NCBI GenBank assembly: GCA_023053575.1
Contig: JAKZAP010000011.1
Coordinates: 1,426,001 to 1,490,000, forward strand
Reading direction: 5' to 3'
DNA length: 64,000 bases
Source of the DNA: Branchinecta lynchi
Taxonomy: Eukaryota > Arthropoda > Branchiopoda > Anostraca > Branchinectidae
Part shown: positions 57,701 to 64,000 of the stretch, one piece after another
How positions within the stretch are numbered: the stretch's first letter is position 1
Layout of the letters: each line of letters opens with the position of its first letter
Position numbers and translations under genes: made by a program
Notes under the pieces: generated by a model
The model's database searches: none
The model's input: the letters and a program-made list of their open reading frames with translations, nothing else
What the model was told of the DNA's origin: nothing

Positions 57701-60700
57701 TGTAATATAAATTGCGCGTGCTCTAATAGAAGGAGCTTTGATAAGGATGACGTTTCGGACTTTTTCGCGTTTGCATGTCCGTAGTCTCTTCTTTTAGTCT
57801 ACCTACAGAGGTTTAAAATAAAGGATGTCCTAACAACGAAAAGTAAATGTCCCTCGTTGGGTAGCAAGAAGCAAATGACTAAGAACTAGTATAACTAGTT
57901 TTGTTTGTGATAAAACGTCAAAATACGGGATCTGAGGTGTTCCCAGGTGAACGAAAGTTTCACATTTAACGCGCATAGCGGTAATTTGAATAATAAGACC
58001 GCAGTTGATCCTTCAAGTAGATATGAAGGTCCTCACATTTTAGTGAAGGAAAGAGAAAGTGACGTGAGTGTATGGCAACCAAAGTTGACCATTTTGTGGG
58101 ATATTATCCCTCATGTATGAGCAATAACCCGCGAGTTCCAGCGGCAAAGCCGCCAGAATATTTTTCGGACCGTCTTTTAGCTATATAGTCAAGAGACACA
58201 ACTGGACCGTTTTCATTATGAGTGAGTAAAACAGGTATGTCCTAATAGCCGAGGAAATACTTTCCGGCCATTTTGTTTGAAAGTATTCAGCACACTTGGT
58301 GCAGAACCGACATACAGATTTTCTAGGACTCAACTTTTGCGTATTATAATTTGCCGCACTGGGTAACTTTAGCCGGTCAAAATACTAATCTTGACTCCGA
58401 GCTTTTTCGCGGCATGCGTGTGACAAGCTAGGTATTAGTAAAATATACAACCCAAGCCTCAAAAGAATTTTTGATCACGCCTGTCCTGAGATAACAGGTG
58501 ATTGGGACAAAATTCTGTGTCAGGTTGGCTAGTTTTGAGTATGAAATGATTCGCTGAATATGGCGCGTATTTTCATGTTGCTCCACAGAGTTCCAGGCAG
58601 AACTCTTCTGGACGCAAATATTAAGGTGAATTATAATGATAAGAACGAAACTCACGGTACCAAGCTAGTCCGCACTATTTTTTTAACTGCATTAAATATG
58701 CCTAAATGAACCCAAGAAAGAACGGTAAAACAAGTGAACGGAGTAAATAAAGAAAACAAAAGAGTTCGAGTCTATAGCCCGTGATTTGGTTTGAATTAAG
58801 GAATTATCTCGTGGGGGTAAAACGGAAAGAATATATTGGTCCAATTCTGTTGAGTCCGGTTAGCATGGTACAAGAATGTTCATTTCTTGGCCTCTGTACA
58901 AATTAGATGCGAAGCAGAGAACCGCAAAGGGTAGGCTCTTGAAAAAGAAGTATTTTTGAAGCGGAATGAAATAGGCCTATGTGTAGAGACCTACACAACA
59001 GGTTGGTCCTTATAAAAACAAGGCAAGTATGACAAAGATAAGCGTGACTGACAAACTGACTAACAGAGAATGTTTTTGACAGCGAACAATTGGTACAGAT
59101 ACAGAAAGACAGTAAGATTTCAGAAATGGGCACGAAAAGCAGACAGACTTACCGATTTAAAGTGAAGACGACGACGCTGACCATTTGTCCAGATCCAGTG
59201 GCTGTCGGTCTCGTTGATCCATTCACGAGAATAATGGAGCCTCACAGCAAAAGACAGGAGTGCTGGTTTGACTGTTGCTTCTCCGGGGTGAGCAACGGAA
59301 GCCTTCCTGTTATGTGTGCGTTGCAAAATCCCCTACAGAACTTTGATGCGAGATGTGTCATTTTTGAGGCATTTCGGATGAAAGATTTATTGTTGTTGTG
59401 AAACAGAACAAAAAAAAAAAGTAAGAGAAAGAAAACCATGGTTGTTGTATGTCTTGTTTGTGAGCGTGGCTGTAACGTTTTATTATTAGAAATGTTCCCT
59501 AATTCAAAATGACGCGTTTTCGAAGTGCGGTTTACCTAGTAAACATATTATCTTTATTTAAGATATTATACATGATTTAGTGTTTTGCAAGTTCTTAGGC
59601 CTCACACTTCGCTCGTACTTCACAAGCAGGATTTATGTCATGTGTGTACTTAGGAAAAGTGCTTTATTTCATGAAAAAAAAACAAAAAAAACTAGTATTT
59701 AGTATTTATTAGCCCCACGACGAAGGAATTGTGAAAGTAATTACAGAATGATTGTAATCGATGTCAGTGAGTGATTGGACCATAACTATGCGGGAAAACT
59801 CATGCATAACATAAAATACACATTTTATTTTTCACATTTAAACATACTTCACTTGCGACATATTATATGTATCGTATTGCCTGTGTCATAACAAATTGAA
59901 AAAAAAATAAACTGCATTGTAACTATGAAAACAATCCAACATGCCTCGAATTATTCATTGATGATTCCTTCACCATGGTGTGTTAAAATTGCAGTTTGAT
60001 AGACGGCTCCACGTTTTACTGCAAGCGAGAAACGCTTGTGCAGATTTTTCTTGACGGCCTTATTTTCTTGGTCTTCCAAATTGGCTATAAAAGACCGTTA
60101 TATACAACGTCTGTAACTGCTATAGTTACATTCCGTTCTACTACTGGTAAGCCATTGTTCAGTGATGTCTACTAGATACTGGTGTCGTGTTTAAGCGCTT
60201 CTCAAGGCGATGCTTATTCTTCACAGCCGAATATTCCCATTTCTACAATTGGGTTGACAAAGCTCGGATATCCAAGTCGAACCGAATTTCTTCGATTTTT
60301 TTGAGAATTTACTGCTTTGATGAATTACGGATGATTAGCCGCTTGTTCTTTCAGCTTTACGAATTGGTTCTCCCAAGTATTTCATTAAATGATTATCCTC
60401 ATACATGTTGTCATCGAGGCTGATCAGATCAGTTCTGGCGTGAGCGTCATAGTCTACATTTTATTCTTCATGACTCATATTCCTTTGCTTAACCAAGTTC
60501 TAGTGAAGGTGTATTAAGGTTTAGCAGGAGTCAAGACCATTCTGATTGTTCGCCCTTCGAACTGAGCATCTAAAGAAGCAATGTTGCTTTCCACAACTTT
60601 TCTGTCCCCAATCAAGTTCAGCCTACTTTTGAGGAGCATCATTTCAGACGTGCTCGGTTTCAGAACGAGCTTGGCCTTGATGGACTGAATCAATCGGCAC

Positions 60701-63358
60701 TGAAGAAGACAAGCGAAACCTATTGAATTCTTCCTGCAATGGCGATGTGAGATTTCCGACTCAGCATCACGGTTCGAATTACTACTTGGGGTATTCAACC
60801 TCAACTTTGGAGCTGGAACGTTTTCTTTAACCACGCGCAGAAACAACAGTCGCTGTCCAGAACTTCATTTATTGTTGCAAGTACATCGGATACGATATTT
60901 CTTATCCCCTCGTCAACACCCAAATCGTCAAAACGAAAAGAAAATCGACATCCAAACCGAACCAAACGGACATCCAAACTATAGACAATGCACAGAAACA
61001 AAAATATTACGCATTCTTCTTTCCACTTGACTTAATCACAGAGTACTACTCATTCATTCATCAGTCATTCACAAACAACCCGCATAGTTAAATTGTACAA
61101 GGTCCATTGTCACATTTACGGTTTTATTTGTATCATGTTTTGATCGCAAGATCGGGCGTTCAATTTTACGGTCGTAGTTGTAATCCTAGTGAGTGCCTTG
61201 TTTGTATAACTTTGAATCCGTTTAGGGTGCTGGGTAGATGGATGGAATTTAGAATAGCTAGAGAGGGCTTATATTAAACTGTAATTGATGGTGACTAGAT
61301 ATGATGTTATATTTCTTCAGAAATTATGGGTAGATGTGCTCATTTAGGGTATCAGGATAGTGCAAGATTTTGTGGCAAACGGCAATTTATTTCTATATGT
61401 TTGTATCAGTGTTTCTTGACTATGTCAAATTTAAAAGGAGACCGGAACTTGTAATCTTCGATTAAAGACTTATTCTAAATATCAGTCAACTACGTCTATT
61501 AATTATTTAAGATCAATGACAGAAATAGTAGCTATACGTTTCTTGTAATATTTTGTCAACAAAGTAATATTTCCCATACAGTGCATAAACATCCGTCTAG
61601 ACCAGAGTGGCGAAGGTTCTCGAAACCGTAAACTGTAAACACATAGGCTAGGTATAGCCAAGGCCTTCTTAAAAATATAGCTGTAAACACAGAGGGGCCA
61701 ACGTTGCCTCAAACTAACAACAACAACAGCGTTCGTATGTTTCGTGTTGAGAATCCTTCGGCAGACTTGTCTTGGCTTTCAAAGAGTTCAGTTCTCTTGT
61801 AAGAATGTAGTTTGTAGATAAAGTAACCATCTTTTCACATATGAAGTGCTTGTACACAGTAAAAATAAGCAGTAACTTTCAAGTCAGTAAAATCACACGA
61901 ATTATTATTTCTAGTTCATTTTCCTGTCTCTCAGAATAAGACGATAGTGTTCTTCGGCGATCTTTTGTGATTTTCGACGTATTTTGGGGAGTGTTGGTTA
62001 TTGTTGGATAAGGGGGTTCCTTTAGGAACATCAAGGATCATCAGATAGGGTGGTCCCTTTTAGAGGGATAGGCTTCTCAACTCCCTCCGTGCGTGCGTGT
62101 CTCAGCGTTCTGGGGGTTACCGGTGCCTACGTGCTCTGGTGTCCGAAAGGCATCAGGTCATCTGGGCATTCCGTGGCTCTTTCGGACGTAAGGACATCCG
62201 TTCATGCGGGGCGTCTTGGAAGTCAGTTCTTCGGGAAGGTCGGCCAGTAGGTGTAAATTCATTGGGACATAAATTCAGTGGCTTACCGTGATTACTCTTT
62301 CGTATCTTTTCATCGTTTTATTTCGTAGCTTCGTTTTGTAAATAAAACCAATTGCCGGTATCTTTTCTTCTTGTATGGTTCTGCTATAATTCCTGGGCGG
62401 AGGGGCGGCCTTCCGGGAGGGTTTTGTCGTCCGGGGCCTTGCTCGCGCTACCTATTTACTTTCCCCCGTCCCACCGATTATAGTGAGATCCGTGAAGATT
62501 GCTTAGTACCTGAACCAAAAAAAAAAATCATAAATCTTGCTCGTAAGGCATACAACGTTTTTCCGTGGCACAGTTATGGGTCACACACTTCTGAGTGTTT
62601 GTCTCGGAAACACGATTGTGTACAGTCGGTAATTTTTTTTGATCTACTATCTACTCTACTTATGACCCCCACAACGAAAATTCTACTATGACGCGGGAAA
62701 TTTTAATCTCAACACAAACGCGGCTTTCCAGCGGGCAGTAGCGAAATGCTGAAGATTGCTCAGTACCTGAACCAGAAAACGCGGGAAATTTTAATCTCAA
62801 CAGAATCGCGGCTTTCCAGCGGGCAGTTGTGAGATTGGTGAAGATTCGTTAGTACCTGAACCAAAAAAAAAAAAAAATGATAAATCTTTCTCGTAAGGCA
62901 TACAACAAAATACAAGCGCATAGAGGGTCCACAAATCACACGCTAATTCGACTATCGAAAATGGATTATTGGTGAATAGCAGAACATCCATGTAACCGAT
63001 GTAACGCATTTTCAGCGGGTCTTCAAGCCAATTTTAGTGAATATGTGATGGGAAATTAGATTGACCTATCCCAGCCCTTTTCAGTTAAACATTGAGCATA
63101 TGTGGTTACGGTTACATTAGTTACTCTTAACTGGATAAGCAGACCGTTGCAACCTTGATTTTTATTTACAGATTATTTTGTTCTTGATTTTGTTTGCGAT
63201 GCGGAATCGAATGCAATTGGCTGGATCCCTGTTCAAGGAAGCTTCACGCTGCATGCGACAAGTCCCTTTGCTTTTCCTGCAACCCTTTCTCACGTTTCTT
63301 GCACTTCTCATCTTCATGGTGGCGTGGTTTTACGTTGTAGTGTGTCTAGCAACCGCAA
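31336..63358 (+). CDS. SLC44A1: Choline transporter-like protein 1 (SLC44 family), N-terminal 355 codons
   Basis: Seven exons join in frame: 31336-31419, 35686-35828, 41898-42032, 44241-44366, 45926-46176, 52052-52191 and 63172-63358. The gene continues past the window. SLC44/CTL proteins are multipass transporters that bring choline (and related amines) into cells and mitochondria for phospholipid synthesis. The order matches CTL1: RSCTDI before TM1 (residues 16-38), GADSFGNLCG at 47-56, a Cys-rich extracellular loop with CVSRCPE and sequon Asn138-Gln-Thr, TM2-TM3 at about 207-246, a short acidic loop, TM4 from about 281, and PLLFLQPF near residue 325. An in-frame TAG lies 24 bases before the ATG. 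The N-tail is shorter than in human CTL1. Family certain; paralogue assignment likely. Introns carry most of the transposons in the right half of the window. Confidence 0.93.
31500..32160. repeat. Foldback repeat in SLC44A1 intron 1 (arms about 240 bp)
   Basis: 31500-31740 is repeated in inverted form at 31910-32160: TTTCAGGCATGGTGCTC against GAGCACCATGCCTGAAA at the ends, and AACAATCCTTATC against GATAAGGATTGTT inside. The left arm carries GCATGGTGCTCAA and TAGCACCATGCC, itself a small hairpin. As intron RNA it could form a long stem. Confidence 0.8.
32165..33015. repeat. Second foldback in intron 1, with nested smaller inverted repeat
   Basis: Arms 32165-32350 and 32822-33015 pair (ACCTAAATATGGTCTTC with GAAGACCCTATTTAGGT, GCCACTTCT with AGAAGTGGC). 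Inside, 32400-32425 and 32512-32540 pair (TTTAGATTGTTTGCCTTT with AAAGCAAACAATCTAAA). A short LINE tail in minus orientation (GAATGAATGAATGAATG, 32695-32760) sits in the centre. Confidence 0.75.
33120..33330. repeat. Dispersed repeat J
   Basis: GACAAGAAGGGCC.AAATAT, AGCTGATGTATC and TTGAATAC match 2925-3045 inside an F MITE. Non-coding. Confidence 0.5.
33343..33848. mobile_element. Probable MITE family K copy with minisatellite
   Basis: Left ACTGGAGGGGTAACTGACCTC and right GAGGTTGGATACCCC resemble inverted K ends. Inside, 33485-33580 is an imperfect minisatellite of GGCTATTGACTT and GGCTATTGATC units. Assignment rests on short ends only. Confidence 0.4.
34031..35238. mobile_element. Nested stack: MITE K ends around a second TIR element around a LINE 3' end
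   Basis: Outer ends GGTACCCAACCTTGAA (34038 on) and TTAAGGTTGGGAACC (35208 on) are inverted K termini. Inside them lie CTACAGTAGAGGTATGC (34089) and the inverted GCATACCTCTACTATAG (35087-35103). Inside these lies a LINE C-terminus and tail (34230-35075). Three layers can be read from the matching ends. Confidence 0.6.
34232..35075 (+). pseudogene. LINE ORF2 C-terminal part and 3' tail
   Basis: Open from 34232 to 34627: LRYLKRILGVSESLSGIVLK, GDLGLLSLRSNRL, RLLKAAYLEAL. This is the domain after the RT in CR1/Jockey-type LINEs. After a frame break near 34790 it gives CPMCGKMDEDVFHFMCE, a Cys/His motif typical of such C-termini. It then ends CCATGACCCAAGGGTTTT and AATAAATTC. The RT core is absent. 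Confidence 0.7.
35686..35828 (+). CDS. SLC44A1: SLC44A1 exon 2
   Basis: Acceptor ATCTTTCAG, donor CC|GTAGGT. Reads VVVSAFAIVYGDSRQLIFG and then GADSFGNLCGSKN, the conserved Asp-Ser-x-Gly-Asn-x-Cys-Gly of the first extracellular segment, ending in TGLDMTDK. 47 codons plus two bases; phase agrees with both neighbours. Confidence 0.93.
36077..37620 (-). mobile_element. 5'-truncated LINE fragment with poly(A), G-poor top strand
   Basis: A T run at 36077-36113 is the poly(A) tail of a minus-strand insertion. 37620-37385 reads FLKLLGTEIRTDAKWSKN, and 37300-36892 reads EGPSCSLCDCVVLEGL and RAMRMIVIWGCTHVW, in the manner of LINE ORF2 C-termini with a Cys motif. 36130-36890 has no supported protein. 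The top strand is strikingly poor in G over about 36230-37190. Whether tail and body are one insertion is not proved. Confidence 0.55.
37621..38499. other. Intron 2 spacer, possible small repeat
   Basis: 38040-38330 has weak inverted ends (GAGCCTTGTTTTTGTTGCA against TTGCAACAAAATCGAGGC) and GCAGCG words inside, so it may be a MITE. The two open frames here have no recognisable product. Confidence 0.35.
39079..39907 (-). pseudogene. Reverse transcriptase core of the CR1/L2-like LINE
   Basis: Two overlapping frames (39907-39620 and 39603-39079) hold the RT palm. AIDLRKAFDLVCH supplies the first Asp. YFCGVPQGTILGPLLFLVMV is intact. The Asp pair is changed to Asp-His (KYVDHLLVL). A later ELKLLGVYI segment is the usual primer-grip region. 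A frame break near 39610 and the His substitution make it inactive. Confidence 0.8.
41198..41578. mobile_element. hAT-type MITE with 8-bp TSD (GTTATAAT)
   Basis: Inverted ends CAGGGGCGGATCCAG and CTGGATCCGCCCCTG. The 8-bp GTTATAAT lies outside both ends (41190-41197, 41579-41586). 381 bp with poly-G/poly-C subterminal runs. An 8-bp duplication and CAGGGG-type ends are the pattern of hAT elements. It interrupts the endonuclease region of the surrounding LINE. Confidence 0.95.
41898..42032 (+). CDS. SLC44A1: SLC44A1 exon 3
   Basis: Acceptor CTAATTTAG, donor CT|GTAAGT. Completes a Pro codon and reads FLFFLDTKDIERSLKICVSR, then CPEKTLQSDYDLYDYY and TGTNVC. Two cysteines in CVSRCP are part of the disulfide-prone extracellular loop of CTLs. 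The 5' splice region lies directly downstream of the LINE/hAT block of intron 2. Confidence 0.93.
42200..42616. mobile_element. Palindromic-word MITE (GGTATC type) in intron 3
   Basis: Inverted ends: left AGTTGTGTTTTTGCAG then ATACCATGGTATCTG; right CAGATACCATGGTATC then TGGAAAAACTCAACT. The interior repeats GATACCA/TGGTATC and GGTAAC words many times. Flanks allow a TA duplication but do not prove it. Confidence 0.75.
42617..43474. other. Intron 3 remainder
   Basis: Open frames of 60-80 codons only; no recognisable protein, RNA or repeat. Confidence 0.3.
43479..44137 (-). mobile_element. TTAA-flanked MITE family P, copy 3, intron 3
   Basis: 659 bp, TTAA at 43475-43478 and 44138-44141. Ends AGTTCAGTGG and CCATTGTGCT. 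Highly similar to copies at 13554 (inverted) and 16003. It lies about 100 bp upstream of exon 4. Confidence 0.9.
44241..44366 (+). CDS. SLC44A1: SLC44A1 exon 4
   Basis: Acceptor CTGTTTCAG, donor AG|GTGAGT. Reads YSHEFIPAQYLPGSSKNQTS and GPLGPCPSLPVYE. Contains the Asn-Gln-Thr sequon and the CPSLPV segment that corresponds to CPKLPV in human CTL1. Phase 2 at both ends. Confidence 0.92.
44367..45445. other. Intron 4, left part
   Basis: Contains a C run (44405-44420), an A run (44550-44572) and a T run (44750-44768) that could be the tail of a minus-strand retroelement (44750-45000, G-poor like 36.2-37.2 kb). AATAAT microsatellite at 45159-45172. No gene. Confidence 0.4.
45446..45509 (+). repeat. 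Duplicate of the SLC44A1 exon 5 acceptor and exon start
   Basis: ACAGTAACAATTTTTTTTTCCAG followed by TTCCTCAGTGATGAATC and GCTGCGTTCCAAAA repeats positions 45903-45956 with few changes. Splicing here would keep the frame (SSSVMNRCVPK) and then read into a MITE and stop at 45570, giving a truncated protein. Probably a local duplication with a MITE later inserted at its right edge. Confidence 0.85.
45515..45877. mobile_element. MITE between the duplicated acceptors
   Basis: Inverted ends CAGGGTTCGTGC and GCACGAACCCTG, with TATAG directly outside both (about 45510-45514 and 45876-45880). The interior is built from GTCAGGGAAA and GGGAAAATC repeats. No transposase. It separates the decoy from the genuine exon 5 acceptor. 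Confidence 0.8.
45926..46176 (+). CDS. SLC44A1: SLC44A1 exon 5 (TM2 and TM3)
   Basis: The acceptor is TTTTTTCCAG at 45916-45925; the nearby CTTCAG at 45928-45933 would give the wrong frame. Reads SSSVMNRCVPKNLPGG, then two hydrophobic segments (EILSLTCLSAALSLLILL and VSLVGWLLLGLTAFFTI). Donor ATCG|GTAAGT. The acceptor and first 30 or so exon bases also occur about 460 bp upstream as a duplicate (see 45446-45509). Confidence 0.93.
46177..46650. other. Intron 5, left part
   Basis: No repeat recognised. The plus-strand frame from 46496 (MGEQIVEFWQSSLDREL) is open for 82 codons but ends in the A2 repeat; I do not recognise it and would not call it a gene. Confidence 0.3.
46653..48465 (+). repeat. 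Repeat family A, copy 2, SLC44A1 intron 5
   Basis: Left hairpin (GGCACTT/AAGTGCC with inner AGCC/GGCT), then ATATACCGATC, GTCTGTCGGTCGG and monomers with GATGAAACTTGG-like cores near 46768, 46929, 47087, 47219, 47347, 47453, 47570 and on to about 48170. The a, b and c monomer types recur as in A1. The right end has GCCATAT, GAGCTTACAGCTC, then TTGTTTTAG (to about 48460). Confidence 0.75.
48466..49620. repeat. Low-complexity and degenerate repeats in intron 5
   Basis: A run of more than 40 A bases lies at 48750-48795, flanked by ATTCGGTA on both sides. TTCGGTA/TTGGTA words recur over 48600-48900. 48980-49370 repeats a module ending CTGCGGCGG, ATGCGGCGCTCA or TGTGGCGCTCCA. No gene. Confidence 0.45.
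49650..50020 (-). repeat. LINE 3' tails, minus strand
   Basis: Two adjacent ends, each beginning with a TAAGTAAGTAATTT or TTTATTTATTTATC run followed by ACCCGCCATTTCGAAA or ACCCGTCATTTCAAA. The plus-oriented equivalent is at 51095-51150. They are 5'-truncated insertions without coding sequence. Confidence 0.5.
50308..50724. mobile_element. MITE family F, complete short copy
   Basis: Starts AGGCGTATTCTCGCC and ends GGCGAGAATACGCCT. The TATTCTCGC motif also occurs internally near 50386 and 50672, and TGTTCTCGC near 50622. About 417 bp, non-coding. The best reference copy of the family in this window. Confidence 0.8.
50725..51480. other. Intron 5 spacer with a LINE tail
   Basis: 51095-51150 (TTACTCCGCCTTTCC, AAATGGCGGGTC, AATAAATTACTTACTTAC) is a plus-strand LINE 3' end; upstream sequence to about 50900 may belong to it. 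Nothing else recognised. Confidence 0.4.
51499..51552 (-). CDS. Candidate initiating exon, antisense in SLC44A1 intron 5
   Basis: On the minus strand, ATG in good context (GTTACATGGCG) at 51552 opens MAKAIWEEVEEVLPFANP and meets a donor G|GTAAGA at 51498. Upstream on that strand the sequence is CpG-rich (51600-51700), as expected of a promoter. No downstream exon was found and I do not recognise the N-terminus, so this is a candidate only. Confidence 0.35.
52052..52191 (+). CDS. SLC44A1: SLC44A1 exon 6
   Basis: Acceptor CTCTTTTAG, donor ACG|GTAAGC. Reads VTGYLWTTYYKIKCSLDE, the acidic loop PPDRLLEEEINNEEAF and LLYSVFATFGT, entering TM4. This corresponds to the VLWWLYAKQ...LLIYAISATV stretch of CTL1. 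Ends in phase 0. Confidence 0.93.
52481..52644. mobile_element. MITE family H, complete copy, intron 6
   Basis: Inverted ends CTACACTGTAAAAA and TTTTTACAGTGTAG. If the TIR is CACTGTAAAAA, TA flanks both sides, which fits Tc1/mariner-type targeting. GGGATTAAT/ATTAATCC and TTATTGAGATAAG words inside form further inverted pairs. A truncated copy is at 28437. Confidence 0.75.
53192..54224 (+). repeat. 5' LTR
   Basis: 1033 bp, TGTAATC...GATTATA. It contains a polyadenylation signal AATAAA near 54083, about 140 bp before its end. It differs from the 3' LTR at about five positions (near 53473, 53887, 53922, 53934 and 54149) with no length difference. Confidence 0.92.
54230..54246 (+). promoter_or_regulatory. 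Putative tRNA primer-binding site
   Basis: TGGTGACAGCTAACGAA, 5 bp after the 5' LTR. TGG is the complement of a tRNA CCA end. The tRNA species was not identified. Confidence 0.6.
54885..55350. mobile_element. TTAA-flanked MITE family C, copy inside the LTR element
   Basis: 466 bp with TTAA at 54881-54884 and 55351-55354. Ends AGTTTAACTGAACAGGC and GCCCTTTTCGGTTAAACT. Because the LTR element itself sits in another C copy, the family appears at two levels of the nest. Confidence 0.88.
61450..62482 (+). repeat. 3' LTR
   Basis: Same length and ends as the 5' LTR. Its AATAAA near 62341 could in principle end SLC44A1 transcripts prematurely, because it lies in sense orientation in intron 6. Confidence 0.92.
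63172..63358 (+). CDS. SLC44A1: SLC44A1 exon 7
   Basis: Acceptor TTTATTTACAG, donor GCAA|GTGAGT. Reads IILFLILFAMRNRMQLA, EASRCMRQVPLLFLQPF and a further membrane segment ending in VVVCLATA. PLLFLQPFLTF corresponds to PLLVFQPFWTF of CTL1. 62 codons plus one base, so the next exon is outside the window. A partial A repeat begins within about 10 bp of the donor. Confidence 0.93.
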
Positions 63359-63364
63359 GTGAGT

Positions 63365-63832
63365 AGAGATTTTAAGCCCCACAGTGCCCGAATCTGGTCC
63401 GGTTATGTCAACGACGTGTCTAGGACTTGTGCTTGTTCTTCTCACCAAGTTTCATCCCCATCCCTCCACTCTAAGCGTTTCCCAAGATTTCCCGTTCCTC
63501 CCCTCCAGCTCCCCCCTAAGTCACCGGATCCGGTTCGGATTTAAATTTGGTCATCTGACAGATGGGGTCCGATCGAATCACCCGTTCAAAAGTTATAGAT
63601 ACCTCTATATTCCGGATTCCCCCTCCCCCTACTCCCCCCACGATGCTCGGATCGGGGAAGTGACTATTTCCAACTTAATCTTTTGGGGTCCCTGATATAC
63701 ATGCCAAGTTTCGTCGTCCTAGCTTATGTGGAAGTGCCCAAACTAGAAAAACCTGGACAGACAGACCGACAGACCGACGGACGGACAAAATTGCGATCGC
63801 TATATGGTACTTGGCCAGAGGGCAAGTGTCAT
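63365..63832 (-). repeat. Repeat family A, copy 3, inverted and partial, intron 7
   Basis: Reading leftward from 63832: ATGACACTTGCC, CCAAGTACCATATAGCGATCGC, a GTCCGTCCGTCGGTC run, GGGCACTTCC, TAAGCTAGGACGACG and cores near 63708, 63580 and 63450 (a, b and c types). Only the hairpin end and the first trimer are present. The inner edge lies next to the exon 7 donor. Confidence 0.75.
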
Positions 63833-64000
63833 AAAAAATCGAAAATCACGGTTTTCTATTAGGGCACTTTACCCTCCCCGTTAATAATCATGAGTCGCGA
63901 AGACACAGTTTCTTGTTTTTGGCAGTCGACTCCCAGCCTCATGAAGGGGCACTTTGTGAATGGGACTCCAGCCTTTCTCCCCAAATGAAGCGTTCATTTG
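63833..64000. other. Right edge, intron 7, nothing recognised
   Basis: No repeat or exon recognised in the last 168 bases; an SLC44A1 exon would need to follow beyond the window. Confidence 0.4.

Larger units (their letters stand above)
54225..61449 (+). other. Interior of the LTR element: non-coding
   Basis: A family C MITE occupies 54885-55350. The remainder shows only short open frames; the longest (60846-60514, minus, 110 codons) matches nothing I know. No gag zinc knuckle, protease, RT or integrase signature was found on either strand. Confidence 0.7.
53192..62482 (+). mobile_element. 9.3-kb LTR retrotransposon without recognisable gag-pol (LARD-like)
   Basis: Two 1033-bp LTRs (53192-54224, 61450-62482) begin TGTAATC and end GATTATA. 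GTGA flanks the whole element (53188-53191, 62483-62486). A plausible primer site TGGTGACAGCTAACG begins 5 bp after the 5' LTR, and a purine run AAAAGGAGA precedes the 3' LTR. These fix the plus orientation, the same as the host gene. The 7.2-kb interior holds no open frame above about 110 codons and no protease, RT, RNase H or integrase motif. It must have been copied by another element's proteins. The 4-bp target duplication is compatible with Ty3/Gypsy-type integration, but the superfamily is unproven. Confidence 0.9.
52982..63091. mobile_element. MITE family C copy split by the LTR retrotransposon
   Basis: The left part 52982-53191 starts TGTTTAACTGAAAAGCC after TTAA (52978-52981). The right part 62483-63091 ends CTTTTCAGTTAAACA followed by TTGA, a mutated TTAA. 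The right part carries extra tandem modules (CGCGGGAAATTTTAATC, CAGTACCTGAACC). Matching ends on the two sides prove that the LTR element landed inside it. Confidence 0.85.

Overview
This is eukaryotic, repeat-dominated DNA. Two intron-split host genes can be read, and both belong to conserved animal families: SmB (spliceosome core) and a choline-transporter-like protein (SLC44/CTL). Splice sites, long introns full of transposons, APE-type non-LTR retrotransposons and many MITE families point to an invertebrate metazoan. The SmB N-terminus (TISKNNKM...) is arthropod-like, but I would not name a lineage more precisely.

Layout. 1-1.9 kb: decayed RTE-like LINE, minus strand. 2.2-3.4 kb: two MITEs. 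3.5-7.7 kb: nearly intact two-ORF LINE, plus strand, with two frameshifts. 7.9-12.6 kb: two unusual repeat families (called B and A here) made of about 145-bp monomers that share a GATGAAACTTGG core. 13.07-17.65 kb: a large inverted-repeat composite holding LINE debris, an 1150-bp tandem duplication and two TTAA-flanked MITEs. 18-21.1 kb: two more B copies, an unassigned open frame and a TTAA MITE. 21.5-23.6 kb: debris including a LINE C-terminus. 23.8-27.6 kb: three coding exons of SNRPB (SmB), minus strand, with an 18S rRNA fragment and MITEs in its introns. 31.3-63.4 kb: seven exons of an SLC44A1/CTL1-like gene, plus strand, running off the right edge. Its introns carry nested foldbacks (31.5-33.0 kb), a nested MITE/LINE stack (33.3-35.2 kb), a dead CR1-like LINE cut by a hAT MITE (38.5-41.7 kb), several further MITEs, a second A element (46.7-48.5 kb) and a 9.3-kb LTR retrotransposon (53.19-62.48 kb) whose LTRs differ at only about five positions and whose interior has no recognisable gag or pol.

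The host genes are divergent: SNRPB reads left and SLC44A1 reads right, about 3.7 kb apart between their nearest recognised exons. The first SNRPB exon (probably 5'UTR plus the ATG) and its last exon were not found. Most of the rest is a layered insertion record. Several insertions can be proved from the sequence itself, by target-site duplications (GTGA, TTAA, TTA, TTG, AGT, 8-bp GTTATAAT, TATAG), one empty/occupied site pair, and one MITE split by the LTR element.

Most notable: the shared monomer grammar of families A and B; the recent LTR element without coding capacity; the duplicated splice acceptor in front of SLC44A1 exon 5; the UAAUG stop-start overlap of the LINE at 4.77 kb; and the dated TTAA insertion inside one arm of a tandem duplication.
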